Position numbers and translations under genes: made by a program
Assembly (NCBI GenBank): GCA_007922305.1
Contig: ML677326.1
Location: forward strand, 55,236,785 to 55,300,784
Reading direction: 5' to 3'
From: Dermatemys mawii
Lineage: Eukaryota; Chordata; Testudines; Dermatemydidae
Length of the DNA stretch: 64,000 nucleotides
Shown here: positions 32,610 through 44,401 of the stretch, in pieces
Position numbering within the stretch: position 1 is the stretch's first letter
Layout of the letters: every line of letters starts with the position of its first letter
Notes under the pieces: generated by a model
Databases searched by the model: none
The model's input: the letters and a program-made list of their open reading frames with translations, nothing else
Told to the model about the DNA's origin: nothing

Positions 32610-33265
32610 ACTGTATAAATCTATGACATGCCCACACCTTAAACACTGCATGTAGTTCTGGTCACACCATCTCAAAAAAGTTATATTGGAATTGGAAAAG
32701 GAACAGAGAAGGGCAACAAAAATGATTATGGGTATGGAATAGATTCCATACGGGGAGATATTAAAAAGACTTTTCAGCTTGGAAAAGAAATGACTAAGAG
32801 TGGATATGAAAGTCGTATAAAATCTTGATTGGTGTGGAGAAAATGAATAAAGAAGTGTTATTTACCCTTTCACCTAACACACGAACCAGGGGTCACCTAA
32901 TGAAATTAATAGACAGTAAGTTTAAAATAAACAAAAGGAAGTATTTCTTCACACAATGCACAGTAACCTGTGGAATGTTTTGCCAGGGATGTTGTGAAGG
33001 CCAAAATTATAACAGGGTTCAAAAAAGAACTAGATAAATTCATGGAGGATAGGTCCATCAATGGCTATTAGCCAGGATGGGCAGGGATGCAACATCATGA
33101 TCTGAGTGTCTTTAGCCTCTGTTCACCAGAAGCTGGGAGTGGACAACAGGGGATGGATCAATCAGTGATTCCCTTTTCTGTTCATTTCCTCTGAAGCACC
33201 TGGAACAATCACTGTTGGATTCTGGGATAGATGGACCATTGATCTGAACCAATATAGCCATTCTT
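32610..33265 (+). mobile_element. CR1 3' end, older subfamily
   Basis: It begins in the YGHTLNTACSSGHTI-like block (CTTAAACACTGCATGTAGTTCTGG). It continues through GAACAGAGAAGGGCAACAAAAATGATT, GAAAATGAATAAAGAAGTG, ACACAATGCACAGTAACCTGTGG, TCAATGGCTATTAGCCAGGATGG and TGGACCATTGATCTGAACCAATATAGCC, ending in TTCTTACATAAAAAT. An open frame of 70 codons (32825-33037) is its C-terminal region. It is more diverged than the 49.5-kb copy. It abuts the hAT relic. Confidence 0.85.
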
Positions 33266-34175
33266 ACATAAAAATAATTATAATAATAAAAAAGTTTAGT
33301 ACAGAAACTCCCCAAGATAATGACCTCTTGAGATAGCCATATTGTGAGATAATGACTTGGCAAATAATGCATTTTTAAAATCTTGGCGTATTGGGAAACA
33401 TATATTTATATAAGTTTCCCAGTCACAAATCTAGCTTCTGAGAAAAGTCACTGAAACATAGTCCAATGCTCTGGCCCCTGTTGTTTGTCATACCACCATT
33501 CACTCTATTACTGAGCCCCAATGGCCCTGCTTTGTCACCTTCTGTTGCCACCTGCCACTGTGACCTCTGTGATTCGGTCTCTTGGAGTTCCACTCAACTC
33601 TCAGTGATTTCAGCTCTTGGGAAGCAGAGGGGTGGAGGGGAGGTACTAGTGGAGACTGGGCCATCTCTTCCAGAGAAACACTGTCCCACAGCAAGTCTAA
33701 GCACTTAGCCCTGATTATCAGAGATCTGAGCTCTAGTGGTCACTTAAGAAACCAAAAGACTCACTATGAAGGCTAATCAGCTCTGTCTTTAAAGAGGGGA
33801 GAGGGGCAGGTCAAATAGTACTTGAGACTCAGGCAGACCATCAAGCAAAACAGCTGTCCCCACCTTATCTCTTGATGCCCTCGATCAGCAGAGGCTAAGT
33901 AGAGTTCTACTGCCCTTTACTCATCTGATAACAATAACAACATTTCATTAGCCACTTCCCCATCCCCGCATTCAAGTGATTTGTAACCCAACTCCAGTCA
34001 AAATCTATCAGTTGGGCAACACAGCTCTGTTTACTGGATACCTAGCTAGATTAGGTGTGAATGTAAATACAGTCTGGTCCTGAAACCTTTTCCCCCAATG
34101 CCCAGTTCATCACAGTCAGGGAGAGCTCATTTAGACTTTGCTCACAAATCATAATTATTAGGTTGGCCAACATCA
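33266..34175. repeat. Possible old LTR or DNA-element composite
   Basis: TACAGAAACTCCCCAAGATAATGACCTC at 33300 looks like the tip of a pogo-type MITE (TA then CAG). From about 33540 the sequence is GC-richer and includes CTCAGTGATTTCAGCTCTT, a word also found near 43810-43860 inside the LTR-like element at 42965-44397. I take it as a distant relative of that element, but no tips are defined. The short open frames on both strands are composition artefacts. Confidence 0.3.
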
Positions 34176-35012
34176 CCAAAATGAATGTACTAACATTGTC
34201 ACAAAAAACAAAAGCTGTATAAGGAAGCTAGTCTATGTTCATACTTTTCAAATCTGTTTACTGTTTTAGTTTTTTGAAGCCTCTGCACTGCAAGTGAACA
34301 TGGCCATATTTTCTGTTATATGTTACCACTTTAAGGCTCTGAATAGCTCTTAGATGTTCCTAACAGCACTTTATGCTCCATATTCACAGTGTTATTAGAT
34401 CCACCAAATTGGATATAGGAGATTGGAGGCTGTACCTTCTGCATTTACATCTATGAAACTGTTTAGTAATTGAGGTCATGATTTTAAATAAAAATTGAAA
34501 TTTTTCCTTTAATCTTTCCTCTGCTTGCATTGGAGTGACACTCAGAAACTTTTTGAAGGGGATCAGAAAAATAAAATTTATTTATTATTATGTGCCAGTA
34601 CCCCACACAGATAATGGCACTTCATTAAAATATACAACCTACATGGAAGCACTAGAAATGAATTGCCCTACAGTATCTGGTATATTAAATAGCACATAAA
34701 TTATTAAAACCTGAATTATAACTCACAGAAGTGAAGTTTGAAGAGATTATATTTATTTTCCTAGAGTAAGTCATTGTAGTACTATGAATCACCAATTTCA
34801 AATATACAGTTTAAGAGAAATGAACAAGTGAAAAATCCTAGGAGGATTGGAAACATGAAACAGTTATTGCTATAGACAGCTTTACGGATTTCTGCTTTAC
34901 AAACTTTCTATCTCAAATTGCAGTGAATAAAGAGAATTTCCAAATGTATTTGCCAGAAAATGGATGTAAAGGGACAAAATATTAAAATATATGAAAAAAA
35001 TGTGATATATAA
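34176..35012. other. AT-rich non-coding DNA
   Basis: Nothing recognised apart from short AT-rich runs (for example ATTTATTTATTATTATG near 34578). Confidence 0.4.
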
Positions 35013-35369
35013 CAGGGGTTCTTAACCTTTTTCTTTCTGAACTCCCCTCCCCCTAATCTGCTCTAAAAGCTCCATGGCCCACCTATGCCACAATAACTGG
35101 TTTTCTGCATATAAAAGCCAAGGCTGGCATTAAGGGCTAGCAAGTAGGGCAATGGCCTGGTGTTCCATGCCACAGCCCCCCGCCACGAAGCTACATTGCT
35201 CAGGCTTTGGCTTCAGCCCCAGGTAACAGGGCTCAGGGCCCCAGGCTTCAGCCAGATGGGCTGAGGCTTTGACTTTGTGCCCTGGGCCCCAGTGAGTCTA
35301 ACGCTGCCCATGCTCAGAGGATCCCCTCTGACTTGCTCACAGCCCCGCAGTGGTCCCCGGAGAACCCTG
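35013..35369. mobile_element. hAT-type MITE
   Basis: It starts CAGGGGTTCTTAACC and ends GGAGAACCCTG, whose reverse complement is CAGGGTTCTCC, an hAT-style terminal inverted repeat. The flanking 8 bases (ATATATAA left, ATATATGC right) agree at 6 of 8 positions, fitting a worn hAT target duplication. The interior is non-coding and GC-rich to the right. Confidence 0.7.
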
Positions 35370-36464
35370 ATATATGCTACATTTTTACATTAAGTGACTT
35401 TAAACAACATGGTGACTTTTGCATTAAAGGTTAATGGGGGGTTAATATTAGCTAGGAGAGTGACACTAGTTCATATTTTCCACAAATGGGGAAACTTCCA
35501 TTGGAAAACAACAACATGGGGTGATGTTCAGAGTTCTCTATATCCTTTGCAGTTATTTTGTGGGCTAAGTATTAATAATTTGTTATGTGATTTTGATTCA
35601 ATTTGGGTGTGATATTTTCATACATTTTATGCTTTGTTTTCTTTACATAAGAGACTCTTGCAAGTAATTACTGTAACAGAAGAGCAAGTTAAAGAAAATT
35701 CATCCATATGGATTGATCACAGAAGCTAACTGAGTATATAGGTATGTAGTGTTTATAGGTCTATCAACATAAATATAGGTTTATAGGTCTCGCTCTAAGA
35801 TGGAGAAAGTGTTAATCAAAGACACCAGAATGACTGAAAAGCCCTCACTACTTACAGGTCCTGTGTAGCCATAAGTAATGACAAGCTTTTCCACACTGCA
35901 CTTACAAAGTACATTACTCCTGATTTGTATGAACTTCCTTCAGATATAAGAAAATAGTTTAGTACTCATGGACCATTCATTCCTTTAGTTCCCTGTTGAG
36001 AAGGCCAACCTGAGTGCAACCAGCAATTAGATGTAGCAGTGATGGTGGTATTTCGGATGTGGACTCTTTCCATTTGGATAAGAATTGAGACCATGAGCTT
36101 GTGCTGAATGACTTTTAGCAGAGGACTAAGAAATTTATATTAATGAGAGTAGATTGAAGGAATCAATCTCTTCATATTTTTTGTACAGTGATAATGTCAA
36201 TTTTCACTAGTGTAAACCAAATGTCTCCTAAAAGAATGAAAATATTTAATGATATAATCCCCCAAGGAGGTAGATATTGCCAAAATATTGGTTGATGGGC
36301 ATTTAAATTCCAGGTAAGTATAGATTTAAAATATATGAACAATTTACGAGCAGTTCTGTTTAGAAATAGGAATCAACATGATGTCTATGCCTGAGTTCAC
36401 AAATAAGCTTTAACATTTTGGTTTCCCTGTGCACAGTGGGCCAGATTCTAAAATGGCACAGCTC
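35370..36464. other. Non-coding stretch, nothing recognised
   Basis: AT-rich; a short direct repeat of TTTATAGGTCT near 35750-35790. No gene. Confidence 0.4.
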
Positions 36465-36725
36465 CATTTAAGTTAGTTGAAGCAGTGTAATCAAGTGGAT
36501 TAGGAGGCCTAAAATTTATTCTTTCTGTGATACTTACTTATTGCATGACTTTGGATAAGTCACTTCACTTCTCTGTCCCTCTCCTTCCTTCCTCATAGTT
36601 TGTTTGTAAGAGACGCTGAATGTATGTAGCAGCGTCTAGCACAATGGGGCTCCTATCTTGGTTGAGGGCATCTATTCACTACCATAATAATAATTATGGT
36701 ACATAACAATAATTATGTACAAAAA
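36465..36725 (+). repeat. Ancient SINE-like (MIR/CORE or related) copy
   Basis: GACTTTGGATAAGTCACTTCACTTCTCTGTCCCTC is the MIR-like core. It is followed by CAGCGTCTAGCACAATGGGGCTCC and an ATAATAATAATT tail. The tail words match 14200-14290. It is ancient by its divergence. Confidence 0.5.
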
Positions 36726-37577
36726 TACATTAAAAGAATGTAGAGAACATGAGAGAGAGTCTCCCTGCTTTGCATTTCTGGGGCTGGCTATCTGAAATGT
36801 CTCTTCCCAGCAAGTCCTAATCATCCACTGCATCCCTGGGCTGGCACATGCTCAATACAGATAGAAAATATTGAGAGACTTTAGCTGCCTAATTCTACTA
36901 AGTGTCTACTGAGCATGCGTGAACTGCATTTTTTTCAGAGGTTTACAACACTGCTAAATTTGAGCACATTTTCAAAGGCACAACCCAGCAACAAATATCA
37001 AGCTTCTACTCCAAAGTATGGAGATGATAGAGCTTCTGAACGAAATGGTGGTAGGAACTTTTTTAAACCAACCAAGTAATACATTTTTTTCCCTAATCTG
37101 GTTTTCAGACAAGGTTGGGCCACTTTCGCTGAAGATTTCCGTACAAAATTCAGCCTGAGACAGGTATCCAGTGTGGAAAATTTTAGCTCAAGCAGTTAAA
37201 GACTGACAAACCTATAAGCAACTGAAAATAGGGTCTCATAATGGAAAGTGTTAGGAAGCTTTAAATATAGGCAGCACCTGTAACAACTACAAATACTTCA
37301 TGTGAAGGTAGCAAAAGAAAATGAATCTTAAGTTTGGCTTCAATTTTGCCTATTTTTTATTGCTTTGTTTTTTGTTTTTGATGTCTCAGGTTTGGCCTGA
37401 CTCAAACATCCCAGAAAGGAAACTGTTTAAAAAACTTGAACTCTGATCGTAGAACTCTCAACTCCACAAAGTTTCCCCACTCTCCTGGAGTCAATAAAAG
37501 GCCACATAACTTAGTTTTGGCCTTTCATTTACTGCAACTGTGCTCATCGAATTAAGAAAGAGACATAACACCATGTC
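36726..37577. other. Non-coding stretch, nothing recognised
   Basis: A TTTTCAGAGG...ATTTTCAAAGGCAC pair near 36935-36985 may be a trace of the palindromic CTGAAAATCAGGCC repeat seen also near 41210 and 50610. No gene. Confidence 0.35.
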
Positions 37578-37580
37578 TAA

Positions 37581-37865
37581 GGATACGGCTACACCGCCTG
37601 CTGGATTGGTGGGAAGCACTCAATGGATCGGGGATCAATTTATCACGTCTCATCTAGATGTGATAACTCGATCCCTGAATCGACTACTGAACTCCACCTC
37701 AGCAAGAGGAGTAAGCAGAGTCGGTAGGGGAGCGGCTGCGGTCGACTCGCTGCCATGGGGACAGCCAGATAAGTCGACCTAAGATACTGCGACTTCAGCT
37801 ACACTATTTGCGTAGCTGAAGTTGCGCATCCTAGATCGACCCACCCCCATAGTGTAGTCCAGCCC
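37581..37865. mobile_element. Palindromic TAA-flanked MITE (copy B)
   Basis: TAA lies on both sides (37578-37580 and 37866-37868). The tips are related inverted repeats: GGATACGGCTACAC at the left and the reverse complement of GGGCTGGACTACAC at the right. As in copy A (18181-18437) there is an imperfect palindrome around GGGATCAATTTATCACGTCTC in the left half and a perfect 10-bp stem, CTTCAGCTAC with GTAGCTGAAG, near the right end. The 3-base TAA duplication suggests PIF/Harbinger. It is 285 bases long and has no coding capacity. Confidence 0.75.
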
Positions 37866-37868
37866 TAA

Positions 37869-38937
37869 GATGACCATTCACAGAGTGGTAATAATCAATA
37901 ATGAATAACAAATACATGTGGTGAATATAGTTCACAAGCAATACATAGGCTAAAATGTATGTGCAAGAAACACTGCAAAAGATTTCAAATGATAAAATAA
38001 AATAAAAGGAGCATGTTTGGAAAAAGTGCAAGATTTTTCTTATTTTTGGGATTTTTTTGCTCTAACAACAACAAATTATTTAAATCAAAAGCAGTCCACA
38101 ACTTCTTTTTTAAGCTCAATGCACAGTAATGATCATTGTGTACATAATTTCACAAACTAGCTACTGAAAATGCACTCATGGGAAATAAAGCAGTAAAATA
38201 AATTCTGTTGGACTATTAGGAGGTATTTGGAGCTTTTAAGAGCACTCAATTCCTATTCACAAAAACAGTTTTGAAAATAAGAATCTATATTATGTTTCAT
38301 TAATATATTTCTCAAAGTTTGCAAAGATTGATTGAGGAAATAAAATATAAGATAAGGAATTTATTAATCTAATATCCACACAAATGGCACTTAAAAGCAA
38401 TGTAGAGCTATTTAATGACAAAATATATATTCACAAACACTCACTCTGTCTAACATGTAAGCTCAATAGCCATCACTTGGTTGTTAGTCAAGTGCTTATA
38501 CTGGCAATGCTAATTTATTCTGTATTTTGAATTCCCATATGCTAAATAGGATAAAAAGTCTAGTACCACTGTAAGTGGACAGAACAATCATAAGGGTTGA
38601 ACTGAATGATTTAAGTCTGAATTAATTTATGTCCAATTTGGAAGGCACTATGTCTAGAATTAAGTAATCCATTGTTATCTTCTTAAAAAAAGAAAAGAAA
38701 AAAAGATATATATGAAGTCTCAACATGATACAATTAGTTAACATGCAATCTTGTTTTTCTAATATTTGTCACTCTTGTCTTCCCCTCCATTGTGGTCTAC
38801 TCCCATCCATTTCTATTGTAATCTCTGTGGCATAAGGCCTATCTTTTAAATTGTTTGTTCAGTACACAACATAAAAGAATCACAATCCTGACAGGGGCTA
38901 TTGTAATGCAAATAATAAATATAACAACAGCAGCAAC
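37869..38937. other. AT-rich non-coding DNA
   Basis: No element or gene recognised. Short open frames lack motifs. Confidence 0.4.
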
Positions 38938-39100
38938 AGTTTGCCTAGGCAGGTTATGGAATAGGAGATTTTAAAAAGCAGATTAGACATACACCTGCAG
39001 GAGTGATCTAGATAATACGGAGTCCTGCCATAAGTGCAGTGGACTGGACTAGATGACCTCTCAAGGTCCCTTTCAGTCCTGTGAGTCTGACTCCATGAAT
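38938..39100 (+). mobile_element. Ancient CR1 3' end
   Basis: The run GGAGATTTTAAAAAGCAGATTAGAC, ATACACCTGCAGGAGTGATCTAGA, AGTGCAGTGGACTGGACTAGATGACC and CAAGGTCCCTTTCAGTCCTGTGA is the classic amniote CR1 tail. Only about 160 bases remain. Confidence 0.8.
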
Positions 39101-39211
39101 TTTAAACTGGAATGGTAATTAAAATGTTAAATAGAATGTTTAACTACATAAATGTAATTATTTTTTGTAATCCCCATGTAACTGTAAATAGGGAATAATC
39201 ACTGAACAGGT

Positions 39212-39612
39212 GTGTTTCCAGTGGGGTCCCACAGGGATCAGTTATTGGCCCTCTACTATTTTTGTCAATGAGCTAGAAGAAAACATAAAACCACCACTGC
39301 TAACGTTAGCAGATGACACAAAAACTAGAGGAGTGGTAAATAATGAAAAGAATGGATCACTGATTAAGAGCAACTGCATTTCTTGGTAAACTGGGTACAA
39401 GCAAACAAAATGCATTTTAATATGGCTAAATGTAAAATGTATATACGTGGGAACAAAGAAGGCAGGCCATATTTAGAGGACTCTATCCTGGGAAGCTGTG
39501 ACTCTGAAAAAGTTTTGGGGGTTGTGTTAGATAATATTGGTACAGTAGATTTTTTTTTGTACAAATCAACAGAAAACATCTTACCGAATCAGAGGTCAGA
39601 TAGAGAAAAATT
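39212..39612 (+). mobile_element. Old CR1 reverse-transcriptase fragment
   Basis: GTGGGGTCCCACAGGGATCAG translates to the SGVPQGS block, CTATTTTTGTCAATGAGCTAG to a worn LFxxINDL, and TTAGCAGATGACACAAAAACT to LADDTKT, keeping the Asp pair. It continues to NMAKCKMY and VLGVVLDN blocks (open frame 39383-39616). Both ends are truncated. Confidence 0.75.
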
Positions 39613-39972
39613 ATAAACATCTACAATTTCCAGTTGTAGAAGCACTCATCTTTTATCACTGAACTTTAATTGAAAGATCTGGTTGGGTTTTGACCCTCTA
39701 AGCAGATGGAATTTTTTTCCCTTCCCATTCCAGAGAATCAAAACAGAATCTAGAGTCAACAGGAGACACTTGGTCAAATCCCAAAGTGATGACAATATGT
39801 AGTGAATGTGTTACAGACATGCTTGATAAGGACATGCAGCCAGGACACTATTCGTGTCCCATAGAGAACCCACCAGAGAATAAACATAGAACCATCCCTG
39901 TCATTCCAAAAGTAGGGCAAAACTACTTGATCACAGCAAAATCTTTCCTTTTCTGGACTTTAGCAGTTAAAG
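39613..39972. other. Non-coding stretch, nothing recognised
   Basis: No gene or repeat recognised between the CR1 scrap and the hAT element. The last 8 bases (39965-39972) are the left copy of that element's target duplication. Confidence 0.4.
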
Positions 39973-40180
39973 CAGGCCTGCACAACATGCGGCTCAGGGG
40001 CCACATGCGGCCCGCACAGGCTCACTGTGCGGCCCGCGGGGGGTGAGTATAGGTGGGGCAAGCCAAGTGGTGGGGTGGGGGGAAGCGGATGCGGGAGGGA
40101 CGAGAGCGGGGCTTTTCGGCCCGCAGCTGGTTTTTTTGCAGTAATATGGCCCTCGCTGCTTTCCGAGTTGTGCAGGCCTG
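39973..40180. mobile_element. hAT-type MITE with perfect 8-bp duplication
   Basis: The tips are CAGGCCTGCACAAC at the left and GTTGTGCAGGCCTG at the right, an exact 14-bp inverted repeat. AGTTAAAG flanks both sides exactly (39965-39972 and 40181-40188), the 8-bp duplication expected of hAT. The interior (about 180 bases) is GC-rich and repeats the word CGGCCCGC three times. The two short open frames across it have no domain. Its clean ends suggest a fairly young insertion. Confidence 0.9.
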
Positions 40181-40188
40181 AGTTAAAG

Positions 40189-42964
40189 GATATAATCCCT
40201 ATATGGGATCACTGATGTAGATCATCTAAAAATCCAGCTATGCATGATACCTACTTCTTGATCACTACATATGTGGAAGGAACCAAAACTAGAATCAGAA
40301 GCAGATTTTCTTGATTAGAAATATCTTATAGTTTGGAGGGAGATCAGGTTAGTGGGATAGGCAGGGCGAATAAATCACTCAATGATGCCTTAAAAATGTT
40401 TCAGAGCTTCCTTCCTCAACACCTTCGGGCCTGACTTGCTGTAAACTGGTGACTCATTTTATTTTCAAATATATCTTCTTTGTATCTTGGCCAAATCCCA
40501 TATTTTGAGGGCCTACAACATCACTTTCCACTCCCAACAGTTTGGTGGAAATTATTTTCTACTTGACCCTCAATCCAATCACTCTCTTACTCCCACAAGT
40601 ATTTGATGCCCTAAATTGTAATGGATTGCTGACTAATTCTTGCAGACTTTACTCTCCAACCAGTGTCCTGTGGTAAAGAGATGTGCTGCTGCATTTTGGG
40701 ATTCAGACTCTCTGTGGTTTAAACAAAAGCGACCTTGGATACATGATAAAAAAGACTATCTTTAGGCACTTTCAAATATATGTTGTTGCTAGAACTACTG
40801 CAGATTACAAGAGTGCTGATGTTACCAGAAAGCCGACATCATGAGGTTCAAGCACAAAGCAAAAAGGAGCAGGCTGGCAGAGTTCAAACAGTGATTTCTC
40901 CCCTGCTTTTGCATGCATGTAATTCTCCCTCCCCATCCCAGATTTTTTCTGTGTTAATAGGAACTTTGTTAAATCATTGAACTCACCAAAGAAAACCTCT
41001 TGTAGGACACAAAGGAATTTTAAAAGGTTAGGATTATAATGTGTAATATTACTTTATACATATTAAACTTTTGACGGTGAAGTATACAATTATCTATTGT
41101 CTCACTGTCAGACAGATATTGTGTAAAAGTTTCTGGGCACTCTCAGCCCCAAGAAGTTGAGTGTATGAAATGAAATACATGCACTGCAGGAGCTGAGTGT
41201 ATTCAACACTTCTGAAAATTAGGCCAGACATTTAGGTGCCAAAATATGGACTTCTTAAATACCTAACTTTAAGCACTCACTTCTGAAAATGTTGACTTCA
41301 ACCTAGATATTGTATAAACTAATACAGAATATAAGAAAGTTAAAAACAATTTAGATGCGCACTAGAGTCATGCAACTGTAAATTACTTTAATCTGATATG
41401 CCAAGTATAACATGGTTATTAGGAACATTAATAGAAATATATCCTAAATAGAATCAGAGAGAAACAGAATAAAATGAATAAATAAGGCAGAATATAAAAC
41501 AACTTAGAAGAAAAGATGTAACTCTTTTAAACCTTTCAACTTGCAGTATTAATCAGTTCCCTCCTTCCATGAAAGCACATTGTATCAAAGACAAAGTGCT
41601 ATAAGAAAGAGATTAAGAAAATGAACAAAAAACAGCCCAATGCTTAGAGGAAAAACCAAAAATGATCAACAATGCAAAAAAGACAGGGCCATGCAAATCA
41701 GGAAAAGACAAAATATGTTTGAAGTGAATGAATAAAAAACTTTAAAAAATCCAGGAAAAAAGACTTGTTAGAAATGTAAAACACAACTGATAGGTTTTTT
41801 CCTCAAATCTTCTAAAGGACTGGAGTACACTAAGTAATGAAAGAGGAACTGGTAATTTGATACAAAAGAAAGTCCAAAATAATCACATTACTTAAAATAT
41901 AATTTCAAAACTGAATTTTAAAAATGCTTAGCAGATATTGACTGCTTTTCTAATCTTCCTAAATCCTTTCCAGGTCAGTCAGGGATGGTTGATATGTACA
42001 TTCTGGCAATGCAATATCAATGCAAATTCAGCTTCTGTCAGCCTACTTGCCAAGTTCCCCAAATTTGGCAGCGCTCTCCTCATTTTTAGCAGGAAGTTCT
42101 ATTCAGTACCTGTAAATGAAATGTTCCAATGCCATATCCAAATCTGAATATTCATCTGTTGATGCTGCCACATTTCCTTAATAGGAAACAGCAGCTGCAC
42201 GTATGAGGTACTCTGTGGTTGCATGAGGGAATGTGCTCCCTCGACTCCTGAGGCATTTGGTAGCATATACACCAGCAGTTCCTGAAAAATGACAGGAAAT
42301 CCAGTAACAAATTCAACCACTGTGTGGCCATGGGCCTCTTTGCTAATCCCTCTTCTTCAGATATAGCTGTCATGAGTCTCCATCTTTGCTTCCTTCCCAT
42401 GCAATTCCTTCTCTGTCTCAACCAGTCCTTTAATATAATAATTTATTGTTCATCTGTTTGCATTCATTAACCCCCCTCTCTCCCCAGAAATCTGAAAGTT
42501 TCATAATGTACTTGCAAAATAGATTTTCTTGTGCCTATTTTACAGCTGGGAAAACTAAAGCACCGAATTTAAAATTATTTGTTCAAGTTCAACACAAGGA
42601 ATGAACAGAAGATAAGAACTCAGGGAGCATGTCTCATAGGCCATTGTGTAAACTGCTTACCATGCTGTTTTCTCATTAGCATTCACCTGGAGTTCCTCAT
42701 GAATGTACCTTAGATTCCTTTGTGCTGACTGCTATAGAGTTATCAAAGAAGGGCATCGGGAAGGTACTGAAACACCTAGTGCAAGAGATCCTGGAGTAGA
42801 TTTAGGAGTATCTGAGAATGTGAGACGGGGAACTGAGTGGGTTGCTGATCTGGATGTGGATGGGAATTAAGAAAAGATGAACAGCATTGAGGGAGACTTG
42901 TGTTGCAAAGGAAAGAAAGGGCTAATGTGTTGGCTAGGAGAAAAGAAGGAAAATAACAGACATG
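40189..42964. other. Non-coding DNA, old palindromic-repeat traces only
   Basis: About 2.8 kb. ACTTCTGAAAATTAGGCCAGAC near 41208 and ACTTCTGAAAATGTTGACTTC near 41280 look like worn copies of the GCTCAGCACCTCTGAAAATCAGGCC repeat. No coding domain is found; frames at 41938-42147 and 42099-42421 have no family signature. Confidence 0.35.
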
Positions 42965-44397
42965 TGTAACTCTTCTGCCCATCAGAGTTGGCAGCAACAA
43001 GGGCCGGGTTCAGTATCCAGGGGTTCCATTCCAATAGCACAATACAAAACCGGCTCGAGCACCCACCCAGTGACCTGGGACAACCCTATACCACCCCTCT
43101 GGGTGTCTGTAAGAGACAATACTTCCCCTCTCGCAAGCACAGAATCTGAGTGTACCAAAAGCCTTTTAATAACAGGGAGAAACAATGTGGCATTATATTG
43201 GGGAAACACCACAAACAAGATTAATAAACCAAACCATGAACCAGAAGCCCCACTCCCAGCAAATAGGCTGTGGCCTTCCCTTTGGCTCTTGAGTTCAACA
43301 ACCCCAAAAAGTCACTCAATAGTCCCAAAAGTCCAACAGCCCAAGAGTCTCTGTTCTTAGTCAGTGCAGAGTTCAAAAGTCAATCTGCAGAGTCTTACCT
43401 CCCAGCCTGGGTGGAAATGGAGAGTAGGGCAAGGGGGACCTTACGTGGTCCGAGGCCGACTGCGCTGCCTCTCCGTGGGGTTCCGCTGCAGCCCTCACTG
43501 CAATCCGCTCTGCTCCGCTGGCCATCCCATGAACCGCTCTGCCAGTTAATCTGCTAGCTGCTCTGCTCGCTGATACTCGAACTGCTCTGCGGCGCCAGCC
43601 ACTTCGCTAGCCATCCTGCTCGCCGACACACGGACAGCTCTGCGGTGCCAGTCACTCTGCCAGCAGCACAAACAGCTCCGCTAGTTGACACATGGACTGC
43701 TCTGCTGCACCGGCTACTCCGCTAGTCGTCCTGCTAGCCGACACACTGACTGCTCTGCTGCACCAGCCACTCTGCACTATTTTCAGGCCCCCTCAACTTA
43801 AGACAGTGCTCAGTGATTTCTTTAGCTCTTAGTAGATTTCAGCTCTTAAGTGATTTCAGCATATAGCAGGGGAGCCTTAGTGGAGGTGCACCAGTGAGCC
43901 TAAAGTGATTTCAGCTCAGCAGCCTGAACCCAGGCTCCTAATGGAAGCAAAATTTAACTCTGACATTCCACAGTAGAGAGAGACAGGGTGCAATAGGCCT
44001 GTGGGGCCCTCAGACAAAGCCCTCATCAAAAGGTACAGGTGTTTATCCCCAGTCTCTCTCAATCTCACAGTGTTCTGAAACGCCTGGCCCTTGCCCAGTG
44101 AGTGCTACCTAGATGATGGCGAGCCCCTCCATCATAACAAGAGCCAAGTACATGTCCATAGTCCTTCATTCACATAATCAGGGTAACATCACTGTATATT
44201 TCCTGCCCCAATAACATAGAAACTGGGGGTCCCACATCAGCCGAAGTGGTCATGTGGGCTGCTGTGAGCTCAGGCTAGGCGCAGTGGGTGTGTCTATGCA
44301 AACTGATCTGCCCCAAAGTTATTTTCCATAACTCACTGCAATTCCCATAGTTCGCCACCAGATGTCAGAATATATCTCATTCCTGACACTGCTTACA
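42965..44397 (-). mobile_element. LTR-like element with CATG duplication and internal minisatellite
   Basis: It begins TGTAACTCTTCTGCCC and ends CTGCTTACA, so the tips form TGTAA/TTACA, and CATG flanks both sides (42961-42964 and 44398-44401). TG...CA ends with a 4-base duplication are those of a retroviral LTR. On the minus strand the order is a leading part with ATCTGGTGGCGAACTATGGG, a GC-rich centre, and a tail containing GTTTATTAATCTTGTTTGTG and TTATTAAAAGGC, ending GATGGGCAGAAGAGTTACA. This resembles a turtle endogenous-retrovirus LTR in minus orientation. No internal viral genes are present, so it would be a solo LTR, long at 1433 bases. Confidence 0.55.
43581..43777. repeat. Degenerate minisatellite, period about 53-62
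   Basis: Units beginning with A(C/A)(T/A)GCTCTGC start at 43581, 43634, 43696 and 43749. Each contains GCGCCAGCCACT-like and GCTAG-CATCCTGCT-like words followed by CCGACACAC. Spacings are 53, 62 and 53 bases. Partial units continue to the left to about 43490. It lies inside the LTR-like element. Confidence 0.7.
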
Positions 44398-44401
44398 CAT
44401 G

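Noticed and set aside
42962..43557. Overlapping open frames that look like a protein-coding segment
   Set aside because: They lie inside the LTR-like element and have no viral or host domain.
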